In this document: piece by piece, positions 55,810 to 64,000 of the stretch
How the letters are laid out: each line of letters starts with the position of its first letter
How positions within the stretch are numbered: the first letter of the stretch is position 1
Position numbers and translations under genes: made by a program
Source: an uncultured Clostridia bacterium
GTDB lineage: Bacteria > Bacillota > Clostridia > Christensenellales > Borkfalkiaceae
Length of the DNA stretch: 64,000 bases
Direction: 5' to 3'
NCBI GenBank assembly: GCA_947627765.1
Contig: CANQXA010000002.1
Span: forward strand, 1-64,000
Notes under the pieces: model-generated
Told to the model about the DNA's origin: nothing
The model's database searches: none
What the model saw: only the letters and a program-made list of their open reading frames with translations

Positions 55810-57674
55810 TCCTCCTCGCCGGCAATCCCAATGCAGGGAAGAGCACGCTCTTCAACCGTCTGACCCACGGGCACGCCCGCGTCGGGAATTGGCACGGCGT
55901 CACCGTAGACGCCCTCGCGGGGAAGACGGAGATCGGCGGGCGGGAAACCGTGCTCGTCGATCTTCCGGGGATCTACGACGTCGGCGGGCAGAGCATGGAG
56001 GAAAAGTTCGCCTGCCGTTACATCCGGGAACGCCCTTCCGCCGCACTGCTCTTCGTCGCGGAGTATGCGACGCTTCCCCGCGCGCTCGGGCTCGTCTATG
56101 CCCTTGCAAAGGAGAGACGGTGCCTGCTCGTTCTCACCAAGCGGCGCAGGTTTTTCCGCGAGGGCGGAAGGATCGACCTTGCCGCCCTCTCCCTTGCGCT
56201 CGGCATTCCCGCAATCGACGCACAGGACAAAAATTTGAAGGAAATTCTCGCCGAGACAGTAAACGGGGCATCCATGTCCGCAAGAGAGTGCGACATTTCC
56301 GCTTTTTATACCCCGCCGCGGGCGGGACTTTCCCGTGCGGACGCGCTGATCCTCAACCCCTTTTTCGGCTTGCCCCTCTTCCTCTTTCTCATCGGGCTCG
56401 CCTTTTTCCTCACGTTTGCGCGGGGCGTCTTCGGCGACGTCATGAAGCGGGGGATCGAGCGTCTGTTTTCGGAAGTGCTTGCGGGATATGCGCGGCGGAT
56501 CCCGTCCCCCGTCGCGCGGAGCCTTGTCGCAGACGGGATCTTGAAAAGTCTCGGCTCCGTGCTCTCCTTTTTGCCGCAGATCATGTTGCTTCACCTTTTC
56601 CTCGTCCTGCTCGAAGAGAGCGGGCTCATCTCCCGCCTCGCCTATCTCTCGGACGGCTTTTTCTCCCGCCTCGGGCTCTCGGGAAGGGCGGTCTTTTCGT
56701 TGCTCATGGGATTCGGTTGTACGGCCGCGGCGATCATCTCGACGCGCGGCTTAGACGATAAGCGGATGCAACGGCGGGTGATCCGCCTGCTTCCCTACCT
56801 CTCATGCAGTGCAAAACTGCCCGTCTACCTCGTCCTTTCGGCATCCTTCTTTCCCGACCCCTTCGCGGCGGCGGCGCTTCTCTATCTCTTGGGTGCGGGG
56901 ATCGCCGTCCTTCTCGCCTTTCTGACGCGCGGAGAGCGCCGCCCGCTCGTGATGGAACTCGCCCCGCTTCAGATCCCGCAACCCTTTTTTGTCTTGAAAT
57001 CCTTGCTCTTTCAAGCCAAACAGTTTATAATAAAGGTAGCGACGGTCATCCTCGCCTTTCTGCTCTTTTCGTGGCTGCTCTCCTCGTTCGACCTCTCTTT
57101 CCGTCTCGCCGAGCCCGAAAACAGCATCCTCGCCCACGTCTGCGGGAAGTTGGGCTTCCTCTTTGCGCCCGCGGGCATGAACGATTGGCGGGTGACCTAC
57201 GCCGCACTTTCGGGCTTGGTGGCAAAGGAGAACGTCGCCGCGGCGCTCGCCATGTTCTACGGGGGATTTCCCTACGGCGCCGCAAGCGCGTTTGCCTTTT
57301 CCGTCTTCATCCTCACCTGTTCGCCCTGCGTCTCGGCGATCGCGGCGTCCGGGCGGGAGATCGGAAGGCTTGCCGCCCTCGGGGACGCCCTGCTCCAAAC
57401 CGCGTCCGCGCTCATCTTTTGTTATCTCACCTATGCGCTCTGCCGCGGGGGATGGGTGTACGTCCTGCCCGCGCTCGCCCCGGTAGCGGCGCTTGCGATT
57501 TTGGGGAAATCTCTTGAAAAAATTCACCGTCACAACCGAAACCGACCTCAAAGAGTTCACAGGCGCCGTCTGCGCGCAGGCGTCGCTCTGTCTTCGCGCC
57601 CTTCTGAAAAAGCGGGAGGTACGCGTCAACGGCGTCAAGACGGGGGAGAACGTCCGCTTGAAAGCGGGCGATGA
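55797..57674 (+). CDS. feoB: ferrous iron transport protein B
   Basis: [39 protein letters not shown]...DLPGIYD; Gate domains; Arg-rich tail overlaps next gene. Confidence 0.93.
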   Translation: [625 protein letters not shown]

Positions 57675-58317
57675 AGTCTCTTACTACCTCACTCCCGCCG
57701 AGGAAGCGATCAAGGTCTACGGCGTCTTGTACGAGGATGACAACGTGCTCGTCATCGACAAGGAGAGCGGCGTCAATTCGGAGGCGATCTTCTTCTCGCT
57801 CGCCCCGCAGGGATACCGCCCCGTCCACCGTTTAGACCGCAACACCGAGGGCGTGATGATCCTCGCAAAAAACGAAGCGGCGGAAGAAGAGCTCCTGTCC
57901 TGTTTCCAAAAGCGGCGGGTCAAAAAGGAATATCTCGCCCTCGTCTTCGGACATGGTATGCCCAAACACGCTGTGGAACGCGCGTATCTCGAAAAGGACG
58001 CGCACGCGAAGCGCGTGACCGTACGCGCGCAGGGGAGGGGAGACGCCATCGAGACGGAGTTTCAAACGCTCGAAGAGAGAGGGGAGACAACGCTCCTTCT
58101 CGTCACCCTCCACACGGGGAAGACGCACCAGATCCGCGCCCACCTCGCCTTTTTGGGCTATCCCGTCGTGGGGGACGAAAAGTATGGCGACCATGCGGCG
58201 AACCGCAAATTCCACGCCGCAAGGCAGCGCCTTCTCTCCAAGCGGCTCGTCCTATGGTCCGAGGGAAGCCTCACCTATCTTTCGGGCAGGGAATTCGTCT
58301 CCCCGAAAAATTTGTAA
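57514..58317 (+). CDS. RluA-family pseudouridine synthase (TTG start suggested)
   Basis: KKFTVTTETDLKEFTGAVCAQASLCLRALLKKREVRVNGVKTGENVRLKAGDEV...RPVHRLDRNTEGVMILAKNEAAEEELL...GKTHQIRAHLAFLGYPVVGDEKYG. Confidence 0.92.
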   Translation: MKKFTVTTETDLKEFTGAVCAQASLCLRALLKKREVRVNGVKTGENVRLKAGDEVSYYLTPAEEAIKVYGVLYEDDNVLVIDKESGVNSEAIFFSLAPQGYRPVHRLDRNTEGVMILAKNEAAEEELLSCFQKRRVKKEYLALVFGHGMPKHAVERAYLEKDAHAKRVTVRAQGRGDAIETEFQTLEERGETTLLLVTLHTGKTHQIRAHLAFLGYPVVGDEKYGDHAANRKFHAARQRLLSKRLVLWSEGSLTYLSGREFVSPKNL

Positions 58318-58403
58318 AAAAATTTACCGAAAACGCTTGACGGCGTTTTTTGTTTGTGTTATTATATGAACAAGTATTCATATATTGATATTGGAGGTCA
58401 AAG

Positions 58404-58751
58404 GTGCACTGCGGACACGAACGGGAACATGAGCTCGCGGCGAAGCGGGCGGCGGAGAATATGCCCTCGGGGGAACAGGTAGAGCGGGTCGCGGCGCTCT
58501 TCAAGGCGATCAGCGAACCTTCGCGGCTCAAGATCCTCTTCGCCCTGCGGCACGGGGAGATGTGCGTCTTCCACATCGTCGAGGCGGTGGGGGGAGCGCA
58601 GAGCGCCGTCAGCCACCAACTGCGCCTTTTGAAGGCGGCGGGCATGGTGAAGGCGCGCCGGGACGGGCAGAACATCGCCTATTCCCTTGCGGACGAGCAC
58701 GTTGTCGCCGTGTTGGAGCTCGCCTGCACCCATCTCGACTGTAAACTATGA
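58404..58751 (+). CDS. ArsR/SmtB-family metalloregulator (GTG start)
   Basis: HCGHEREHE...LFKAISEPSRLKILFALRHGEMCVFHIVEAVGGAQSAVSHQLRLLKAAGMVKARRDGQNIAYSL. Confidence 0.93.
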   Translation: MHCGHEREHELAAKRAAENMPSGEQVERVAALFKAISEPSRLKILFALRHGEMCVFHIVEAVGGAQSAVSHQLRLLKAAGMVKARRDGQNIAYSLADEHVVAVLELACTHLDCKL

Positions 58752-58758
58752 GGTCAGT

Positions 58759-60816
58759 ATGCAAAAAGTAATCAAGATCAGGAATCTCGACTGCGCCGCC
58801 TGTGCCGCCGAGCTCTCGGAGGAGCTCGCCGCGATCGAAGGGGTCAGTTTTGCTTCCGCCGACTTTATCAACCAGAGGGTGACGCTCGCTTACGAAAACG
58901 CCGAAGCGCTCTCCCGCGCGATCGATACGATCTCCCGCTTCGAGGAGGTGGAGATCGTAGACCAAAACGCCCCGCCGAAGAGGGAGCGGCACCTCAAAGA
59001 GATCCTCTCCATCGCCGTCTCCGCCCTCTTCTTCCTCCCCGCGCTCGTTTTGGAGCTTATCGGCGGCTACCGCTGGTATGCGTTCGGGCTCTTTCTCGCC
59101 TCCTTCGCGGCGGCGGGTTGGTCTGTCGCGGTCGCCGCGGCAAAGAACGTCGTCCGCGCCTTCCGCGGCGGGTTCCATCCCCTCGTCCTGCTCGACGAAA
59201 ATCTTCTCATGCTCATCGCGGCGGCGGGGGCGTTGGCGCTCCAAGAGAGCATGGAGGGCGCGGCGGTCATGTTGCTCTATCAGATCGGCGAACTGCTCCA
59301 ATCCATCGCCGTCGGCTCCTCCCGCTCTGCGATCACGCGGCTGATGGCGCTCAAGAGCGACGCGGCAATCCGTATCACCGGCACGGAGCAGGAGGAGGTG
59401 GACCCCGAAGAGCTCTCTGCGGGAGACGTCGTTCTCCTCCGCCGCGGCGACCGTGCGCCCGCCGACCTCTCCCTGCTCGAAGGGGAGACCTCGCTCGACA
59501 CCAAATCTCTCACGGGGGAATCCTACTTAAAGGAGGTGCGCGCGGGTGATGAGATCCTCGCGGGTTGCGTCAACGAAGGGAATGCGGTGAAGGCGCGGGT
59601 CGTACGTCCCGCCTCGGAGAGCGCGGTCGCCAAGATTTTGGAGCTCGTCGAGAACGCGTCTTCCAAAAAGGCGAAGCCCGAAAAGTTCATCACCCGCTTC
59701 GCCCGCATCTATACGCCCGTCGTCGTCCTGCTCGCCGTTCTGCTCGCGGTCGTACCGCCCCTTTGCGGCAGTTACGATTTCCCGCTGTGGATCGGGCGCG
59801 CGCTGAACTTCCTCATCATCTCCTGCCCGTGCGCCCTCGTCATCTCGGTCCCGCTCACCTATTTCTCGGGCGTCGGCGCCCTCGCCCGTTGCGGGGTCCT
59901 CTCAAAAGGCGCCGTCGGGCTCGACCTTCTCGCCCGTGTACGGGTCGCCGCGTTCGATAAGACGGGCACGCTCACCGAGGGGAAATTCTCCATTGTAGAC
60001 GTAAACGGAGGGGACCATGTCCTGACCATAGCCGCAAGCGCGGAAAAAATCTCTTCCCATCCGCTCTCCCGCACTTTCGACAAAATTGAGGCGCCCATGC
60101 CCGAGAGCAGCAGTGAGATCGCGGGCATGGGTATCTCCGCCGTCGTCTGCGGTCGCTCCGTCCTCGTGGGGAGCAAACGGCTGATGGAGACGCACGGGAT
60201 TGCCGCTCCCGATCCCGGGGAGAAACTCGTCGTATTCGTCGCCGAGGAGGGCGCGTTGATCGGTTGGGTGGAGATCGCCGACCGTGTCAGGAGCGAGGCG
60301 GCGGAAGCGCTTGCAGAGCTCAAACGGGAGGGCGTCGGCACGATCGCGGTACTGACGGGCGACGGCGAGGTCCGCGCCCGCGAAGCGCTGAAAGGGTTGC
60401 CCTTAGACGTCTTAGAGGCGGGTCTGATGCCCGAAGAGAAGCCCGTGCGCGCAGAGAAGCTCAAAAAGGACGGCGCGCTCCTCTATGTGGGCGACGGCAT
60501 CAACGATACGCCCGTGATGGCGGCGGCGGACGTCGCGGTGGCGATGGGCGGACTCTCTTCGGACGCCGCGATCGAGGCGAGCGACTTTGTGCTGGCGGAC
60601 GAATCGCTGACCGCATTGCCCAAGGCGATCCGCGGGTCGAAGAAGACGAGGCGGATCGTCTTCGAAAACATCATCGGATCCATTCTGATCAAGGTGGCGC
60701 TGATGGTACTCTCCGTGTTCGGCTTGATCCTGCCGTGGGTGGCGGTGGCGGGCGACGTCGGCGTCATGCTCCTCGCCGTTCTCAACTCCATGCGGATGCG
60801 AAGGAAACTCAAATAA
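58759..60816 (+). CDS. heavy-metal translocating P-type ATPase (CPC-type)
   Basis: MQKVIKIRNLDCAACAAELSEEL...ISCPCALVISVPL...FDKTGTLTEGKF...YVGDGINDTPVMAAADVAVAMG. Confidence 0.96.
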   Translation: MQKVIKIRNLDCAACAAELSEELAAIEGVSFASADFINQRVTLAYENAEALSRAIDTISRFEEVEIVDQNAPPKRERHLKEILSIAVSALFFLPALVLELIGGYRWYAFGLFLASFAAAGWSVAVAAAKNVVRAFRGGFHPLVLLDENLLMLIAAAGALALQESMEGAAVMLLYQIGELLQSIAVGSSRSAITRLMALKSDAAIRITGTEQEEVDPEELSAGDVVLLRRGDRAPADLSLLEGETSLDTKSLTGESYLKEVRAGDEILAGCVNEGNAVKARVVRPASESAVAKILELVENASSKKAKPEKFITRFARIYTPVVVLLAVLLAVVPPLCGSYDFPLWIGRALNFLIISCPCALVISVPLTYFSGVGALARCGVLSKGAVGLDLLARVRVAAFDKTGTLTEGKFSIVDVNGGDHVLTIAASAEKISSHPLSRTFDKIEAPMPESSSEIAGMGISAVVCGRSVLVGSKRLMETHGIAAPDPGEKLVVFVAEEGALIGWVEIADRVRSEAAEALAELKREGVGTIAVLTGDGEVRAREALKGLPLDVLEAGLMPEEKPVRAEKLKKDGALLYVGDGINDTPVMAAADVAVAMGGLSSDAAIEASDFVLADESLTALPKAIRGSKKTRRIVFENIIGSILIKVALMVLSVFGLILPWVAVAGDVGVMLLAVLNSMRMRRKLK

Positions 60817-60825
60817 ATATTGCAT

Positions 60826-60860
60826 ACGGGACGCCCTCCGCGTCCCGTAAATTTTACAAA
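60826..60860 (+). terminator. rho-independent-like terminator
   Basis: acgggacgccctccgcgtcccgtaaatttt. Confidence 0.6.
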
Positions 60861-60921
60861 AAAAGGAGCGGACGACACGCCCGCTCCCCCAACGCTTCGG
60901 CACGACCCGGGAAATGATGAT

Positions 60922-61266
60922 TTAGAGTGAGACGACCGTAACCCCCGGATTTATGTTTCTCGTGAGCGGTTTCAGCTCGCGGTATTTATCTGTGAGTTGG
61001 GTCAGTTCGCTGTTACAAGGATTGAAATTCTCTCCGAAGATGACGTTTTTTATCGTTTGCTTGTGCAGTTGTGCACTCAACCAACTTCTGGTGGCTTGGA
61101 TGATCGCGCCATACGCTTTTCCATGCTTGCCGTAACCGTGGATGATATACAAACATTTTGCACGCCCGTCCCGCCTTCGTGTGGATACGCTCCACTTCAA
61201 GTGTTCCATGGCTTCCGCGACGGACGGAAGTCCTTCTTCGAGATCGACGGTCATAACTTGATTCAT
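60922..61266 (-). CDS. Smr-domain-like small protein
   Basis: VDLEEGLPSVAEAMEHLKWSV...CLYIIHGYGKHGKAYGAIIQATRSWLSAQ resembles LDLHG/HGxGxG Smr core. Confidence 0.6.
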   Translation of the reverse strand: MNQVMTVDLEEGLPSVAEAMEHLKWSVSTRRRDGRAKCLYIIHGYGKHGKAYGAIIQATRSWLSAQLHKQTIKNVIFGENFNPCNSELTQLTDKYRELKPLTRNINPGVTVVSL

Positions 61267-61431
61267 AACAGCCTCCTTATGTGCAGATCGGAAAAATGTT
61301 CTTTGAAAAACAACTACCGTTTCTCTACCACAGGTAGATATCAGTCTGAGGTCGTGATGCGCATTTCCGAAGCAAAGTTGGCTGATTTCATTGTTTTTTG
61401 CAAGCAGACCATTCGGCTTTCATGCAAACGG

Positions 61432-62004
61432 TCAGGATTTTTGAATTTTATCTATATTTTTATTCGTTATGAGAACGACTTCCTCCGCTTGTGATATGAG
61501 TTGAAAATGGCTACATTTGGGCAAATAAGTAGGATTGCCCGCCACCGAGGCGACATAATTACTAAATGTACCGACATCCCACGAATTCGCTAAAACAGAA
61601 CAGGCGTTTAGTAGTTTGGCGCCGTCTTCGGCTTGTGCCCAAGGAATAGACGGAACAAAGGGATTGGGATGCGGTCCGCATTTTATTGATAATGCATAAT
61701 ATGCCCCGGCAAGAAGTTGGTAAGCGAGGACAAGCTCTCCGTCGCAGATGAGAACTTTGCAAAGGTAGCGTACGATTTCGGTGTTAAAGCGTTTTTCGCG
61801 CTTGAAAATATCGATGTAGCATTTGATTGCGTCATCATAATTTCCTTCACGCTTATATTGGACTGCTTGCTTGATCATGGGCTCGTAGTACGGAGAATAA
61901 GGGTCCACATCATACGGCACTTCAAAAAACATATTGTCTGTCATGGAGCCGGCAATAAGATTACCCATGCAGTCAAATAATTCTTTTTTTACTTTCTCGG
62001 TCAT
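61432..62004 (-). CDS. hypothetical protein, possible TPR-like repeats
   Basis: AVQYKREGNYDDAIKCYIDIFKREKRFNTEIVRYLCKVLICDGELVLAYQLLAGAYYAL. Confidence 0.6.
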   Translation of the reverse strand: MTEKVKKELFDCMGNLIAGSMTDNMFFEVPYDVDPYSPYYEPMIKQAVQYKREGNYDDAIKCYIDIFKREKRFNTEIVRYLCKVLICDGELVLAYQLLAGAYYALSIKCGPHPNPFVPSIPWAQAEDGAKLLNACSVLANSWDVGTFSNYVASVAGNPTYLPKCSHFQLISQAEEVVLITNKNIDKIQKS

Positions 62005-62018
62005 TTGCTTCTCCTTAT

Positions 62019-62312
62019 TTATATTAAATTATTTTTTTTCGCTATTGCTAAAAGCCAATCGGCTATTACTTTTGCTTGAAATTGCGTTTGTATTTTCGAT
62101 TCTTCAACGTTGTATTTATTTATCAGCGCAAAGACAAGTGCTTCAGAAGTAGGGCAGAGTCTGTTATTGGAAAAGTTTAAGATAAACTGTCGTTCTCTTG
62201 TCCAGAACTGATCGAATGTCATGTTATCAATCCCGAGCTCCGGAAATATCTCTTCCAAACTTTGCACGATGTATGCTTCATCATTACAAAATTCTCGCAA
62301 CCAAAGATACAT
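62019..62312 (-). CDS. hypothetical protein
   Basis: 97-aa ORF in AT-rich accessory segment, same strand as neighbour. Confidence 0.5.
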   Translation of the reverse strand: MYLWLREFCNDEAYIVQSLEEIFPELGIDNMTFDQFWTRERQFILNFSNNRLCPTSEALVFALINKYNVEESKIQTQFQAKVIADWLLAIAKKNNLI

Positions 62313-62426
62313 AAGCGTTTTTCTCCTCTGTTTTTTCTTTCATTATATCATCGAAAAAGCGGAAAGTCAACAAAATCACCACTATAACACGGATATTCCA
62401 ATGGTGATTTTTGCTACACTAACGAT

Positions 62427-62675
62427 ATGGTATTGAATGAATTTCTCGCCGAGAAACTTGAAACGCTTCGGAAAGAGAAGAAGATGGGGGTCTATACGCT
62501 TTGCAACCGAGCGGCCATTTCCTATGAGACGTACCGCAGTATCCGCAAGAACAGGAACAAAGACATCTATTTGCGCACCCTGCTCATTTTACTTCGGACG
62601 CTGGAGGTCTCGCCGCAGGAGTTCTTTTCCGATCCCGCCTTCACGGGGGACGAACTCGATATCGATTTCAAATAA
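62427..62675 (+). CDS. XRE-family HTH regulator
   Basis: KLETLRKEKKMGVYTLCNRAAISYETYRSIRKNRNKDIYLRTLLILLRTLEVSPQEFF. Confidence 0.85.
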   Translation: MVLNEFLAEKLETLRKEKKMGVYTLCNRAAISYETYRSIRKNRNKDIYLRTLLILLRTLEVSPQEFFSDPAFTGDELDIDFK

Positions 62676-62752
62676 AAAAGCCCCGCGAGAATGGGGGCCT
62701 CGGACACGCTCCGATCATCGGATCACAACTTGATCGACGGTCTTTCTTACAA

Positions 62753-62781
62753 AAAAAGCGGGGTTTTGACCCCGCTTATTC
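62753..62781. terminator. rho-independent terminator (convergent genes)
   Basis: aaaaaaagcggggttttgaccccgctt. Confidence 0.75.
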
Positions 62782-62989
62782 AATATTCTTTTCTCCCGAG
62801 CAAGGAATCCACCGATACGTCGAAGAGGTCGGCGAGCTTGCCCAAATTCTCCAACGTGGGTTCAGCGGTCCCGATCTCGTACCGAATGTACGAAGGTTGG
62901 GAGATCCCCAACTTTTCGGCGACTTCCCGTTGGGTCAGCCCGCTCGCAATACGGAGCTCCCTCAAATTTTCCCGAAAAACCTTCATCAT
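62780..62989 (-). CDS. XRE-family HTH regulator
   Basis: NLRELRIASGLTQREVAEKLGISQPSYIRYEIGTAEPTLENLGKLADLFDVSVDSLLGRKEY. Confidence 0.94.
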   Translation of the reverse strand: MMKVFRENLRELRIASGLTQREVAEKLGISQPSYIRYEIGTAEPTLENLGKLADLFDVSVDSLLGRKEY

Positions 62990-62993
62990 CAGC

Positions 62994-63048
62994 TTGACAA
63001 TTATAGCATTTTGCTATATACTTAATTCAAATTATAGCAATTCGCTAT
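62994..63048 (+). promoter_or_regulatory. promoter TTGACA-17-TATACT with two ATAGC-N5-GCTAT operator-like palindromes
   Basis: ATAGCATTTTGCTAT (63003-63017), ATAGCAATTCGCTAT (63034-63048). Confidence 0.85.
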
Positions 63049-63072
63049 CAAACAAAGGCGAAGGAGAGAGAA

Positions 63073-63978
63073 ATGGAGCAAAGCAGGTGTCCCTGTTGCG
63101 GGAATTTGCTTCCGTTCGGGGCGAACGTCTGTTCCTACTGCGGCAGGAAACTGACGTACTGCGGCCGTTGCGGCTGTGCGTCGGAGGAAAGTTCGGCATT
63201 TTGTATGCGTTGCGGGGCGAGACTTCGGGGAGGTACGTGTGAGGAAGTGAAACCGCCGCGGCAGGAAGCAGGGAAACCGCAGGCGGAAGCGCCGAAGTGC
63301 GCCTATCGGGACGGGGTGGAGCTGTATCGCGCTTGGGAGCAGGATGCGCCTTGGAAAATGACGTTGAAAGTTCTGAGTCTCATTCTTTTCTGCGTCATTA
63401 TAGGGTTGGCAATTTATTTTATTGTCACACAGAAGCGGATCGCCGAAAGCGTACTGCAAATGGAGGAAGAGCTTCGTAAAACGAAATGGCTTCTGATCGC
63501 GATGGGCGGGATTGGTTTCGTGGCAGTTGTCATGGAGACGAACTATTATGAATGGGCGTCGATCGGAAAGTGGATCGCGGCGCGCCGCATTTCGGCAAGT
63601 GCCTTTTATCATCAGAAAAAGAGCGCCGCGGCGGGCGAAAAACTTGGCGGTGCGGCCGCGGCAAGGCGCGAAGCGAAGGAGGATTCGGTCAAGATCGGAT
63701 TCTATTGGGCGGCGCATCCCGAAAAGAGAAGGCAGGCATTTTGGCGCTATGTCTTCACGACGCTCCTTTGGACTGCCGTGATCGTCCTCGTGTGTCTCAA
63801 CTTTTATTGGTTGCAGGAGAAAAACCTACTGGATACGCTCTTCCTTTCTTACAGAGGTCCGGATCCCGACATCTATCTCTTTTGCGCCGTGGGGGTGGCG
63901 GTGTTTGCCATCGTACTGACGATCGCCTGCAACGTCTCCCGAAAGAAGAAGGTCGAAGCGTGGGCAGATTCCCTTTGA
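63073..63978 (+). CDS. zinc-ribbon transmembrane protein
   Basis: MEQSRCPCCGNLLPFGANVCSYCGRKLTYCGRCGCASEESSAFCMRCGARLRGG plus hydrophobic segments. Confidence 0.85.
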   Translation: MEQSRCPCCGNLLPFGANVCSYCGRKLTYCGRCGCASEESSAFCMRCGARLRGGTCEEVKPPRQEAGKPQAEAPKCAYRDGVELYRAWEQDAPWKMTLKVLSLILFCVIIGLAIYFIVTQKRIAESVLQMEEELRKTKWLLIAMGGIGFVAVVMETNYYEWASIGKWIAARRISASAFYHQKKSAAAGEKLGGAAAARREAKEDSVKIGFYWAAHPEKRRQAFWRYVFTTLLWTAVIVLVCLNFYWLQEKNLLDTLFLSYRGPDPDIYLFCAVGVAVFAIVLTIACNVSRKKKVEAWADSL

Positions 63979-64000
63979 ATGTTTGAAAAATTGCCGAATT

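Noticed and set aside
1-64000. CRISPR array
   Set aside because: No regularly spaced direct repeats with unique spacers; repeats at 22.2-22.9 kb are protein-coding and those at 0-0.2 and 48 kb are G-rich intergenic repeats.

Overview
A 64 kb, mostly GC-rich chromosomal segment. Gene content and order (rpe-thiN-spoVM, spoIIID, mcsA-mcsB-clpC, CotF-like proteins) suggest a spore-forming Firmicutes/Clostridia-type bacterium. Housekeeping genes read with good confidence include rpe, thiN, membrane dipeptidase, nth, ychF, argS, aspS, mcsA/mcsB/clpC, feoA/feoB, a CPx-type metal ATPase with an ArsR regulator, a sigma factor with STAS/GHKL regulators, rubrerythrin, a GH51 arabinofuranosidase and RluA-type enzymes. 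Between them lie AT-richer accessory patches: 3.2-4.5, 6.5-15.2 and 61-63 kb. The strongest unexplained signal is a highly iterated imperfect palindrome, GGACATGGTATGCCC (GGRCAT-GGT-ATGYCC). I found 5 exact 15-mers and 11 exact GGACATGGTA 10-mers, where about 0.12 of the 10-mers are expected by chance, plus many one- or two-base variants. It occurs on both strands, in several reading frames inside unrelated genes, and in two ~70 bp intergenic repeats. This looks like DNA-level selection, as for HIP1, DUS or segregation motifs. Other leads are an unannotated 21-aa spoVM, a recurring divergent XRE-regulator/zinc-ribbon-membrane-protein module (three copies), a decaying ATPase/helicase island between direct repeats, a tRNA-Pro-derived repeat, an RHH micro-ORF, a structured leader with a terminator, and a 161 bp out-of-frame FeoB/RluA overlap. 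All calls were made by eye, with no database search.
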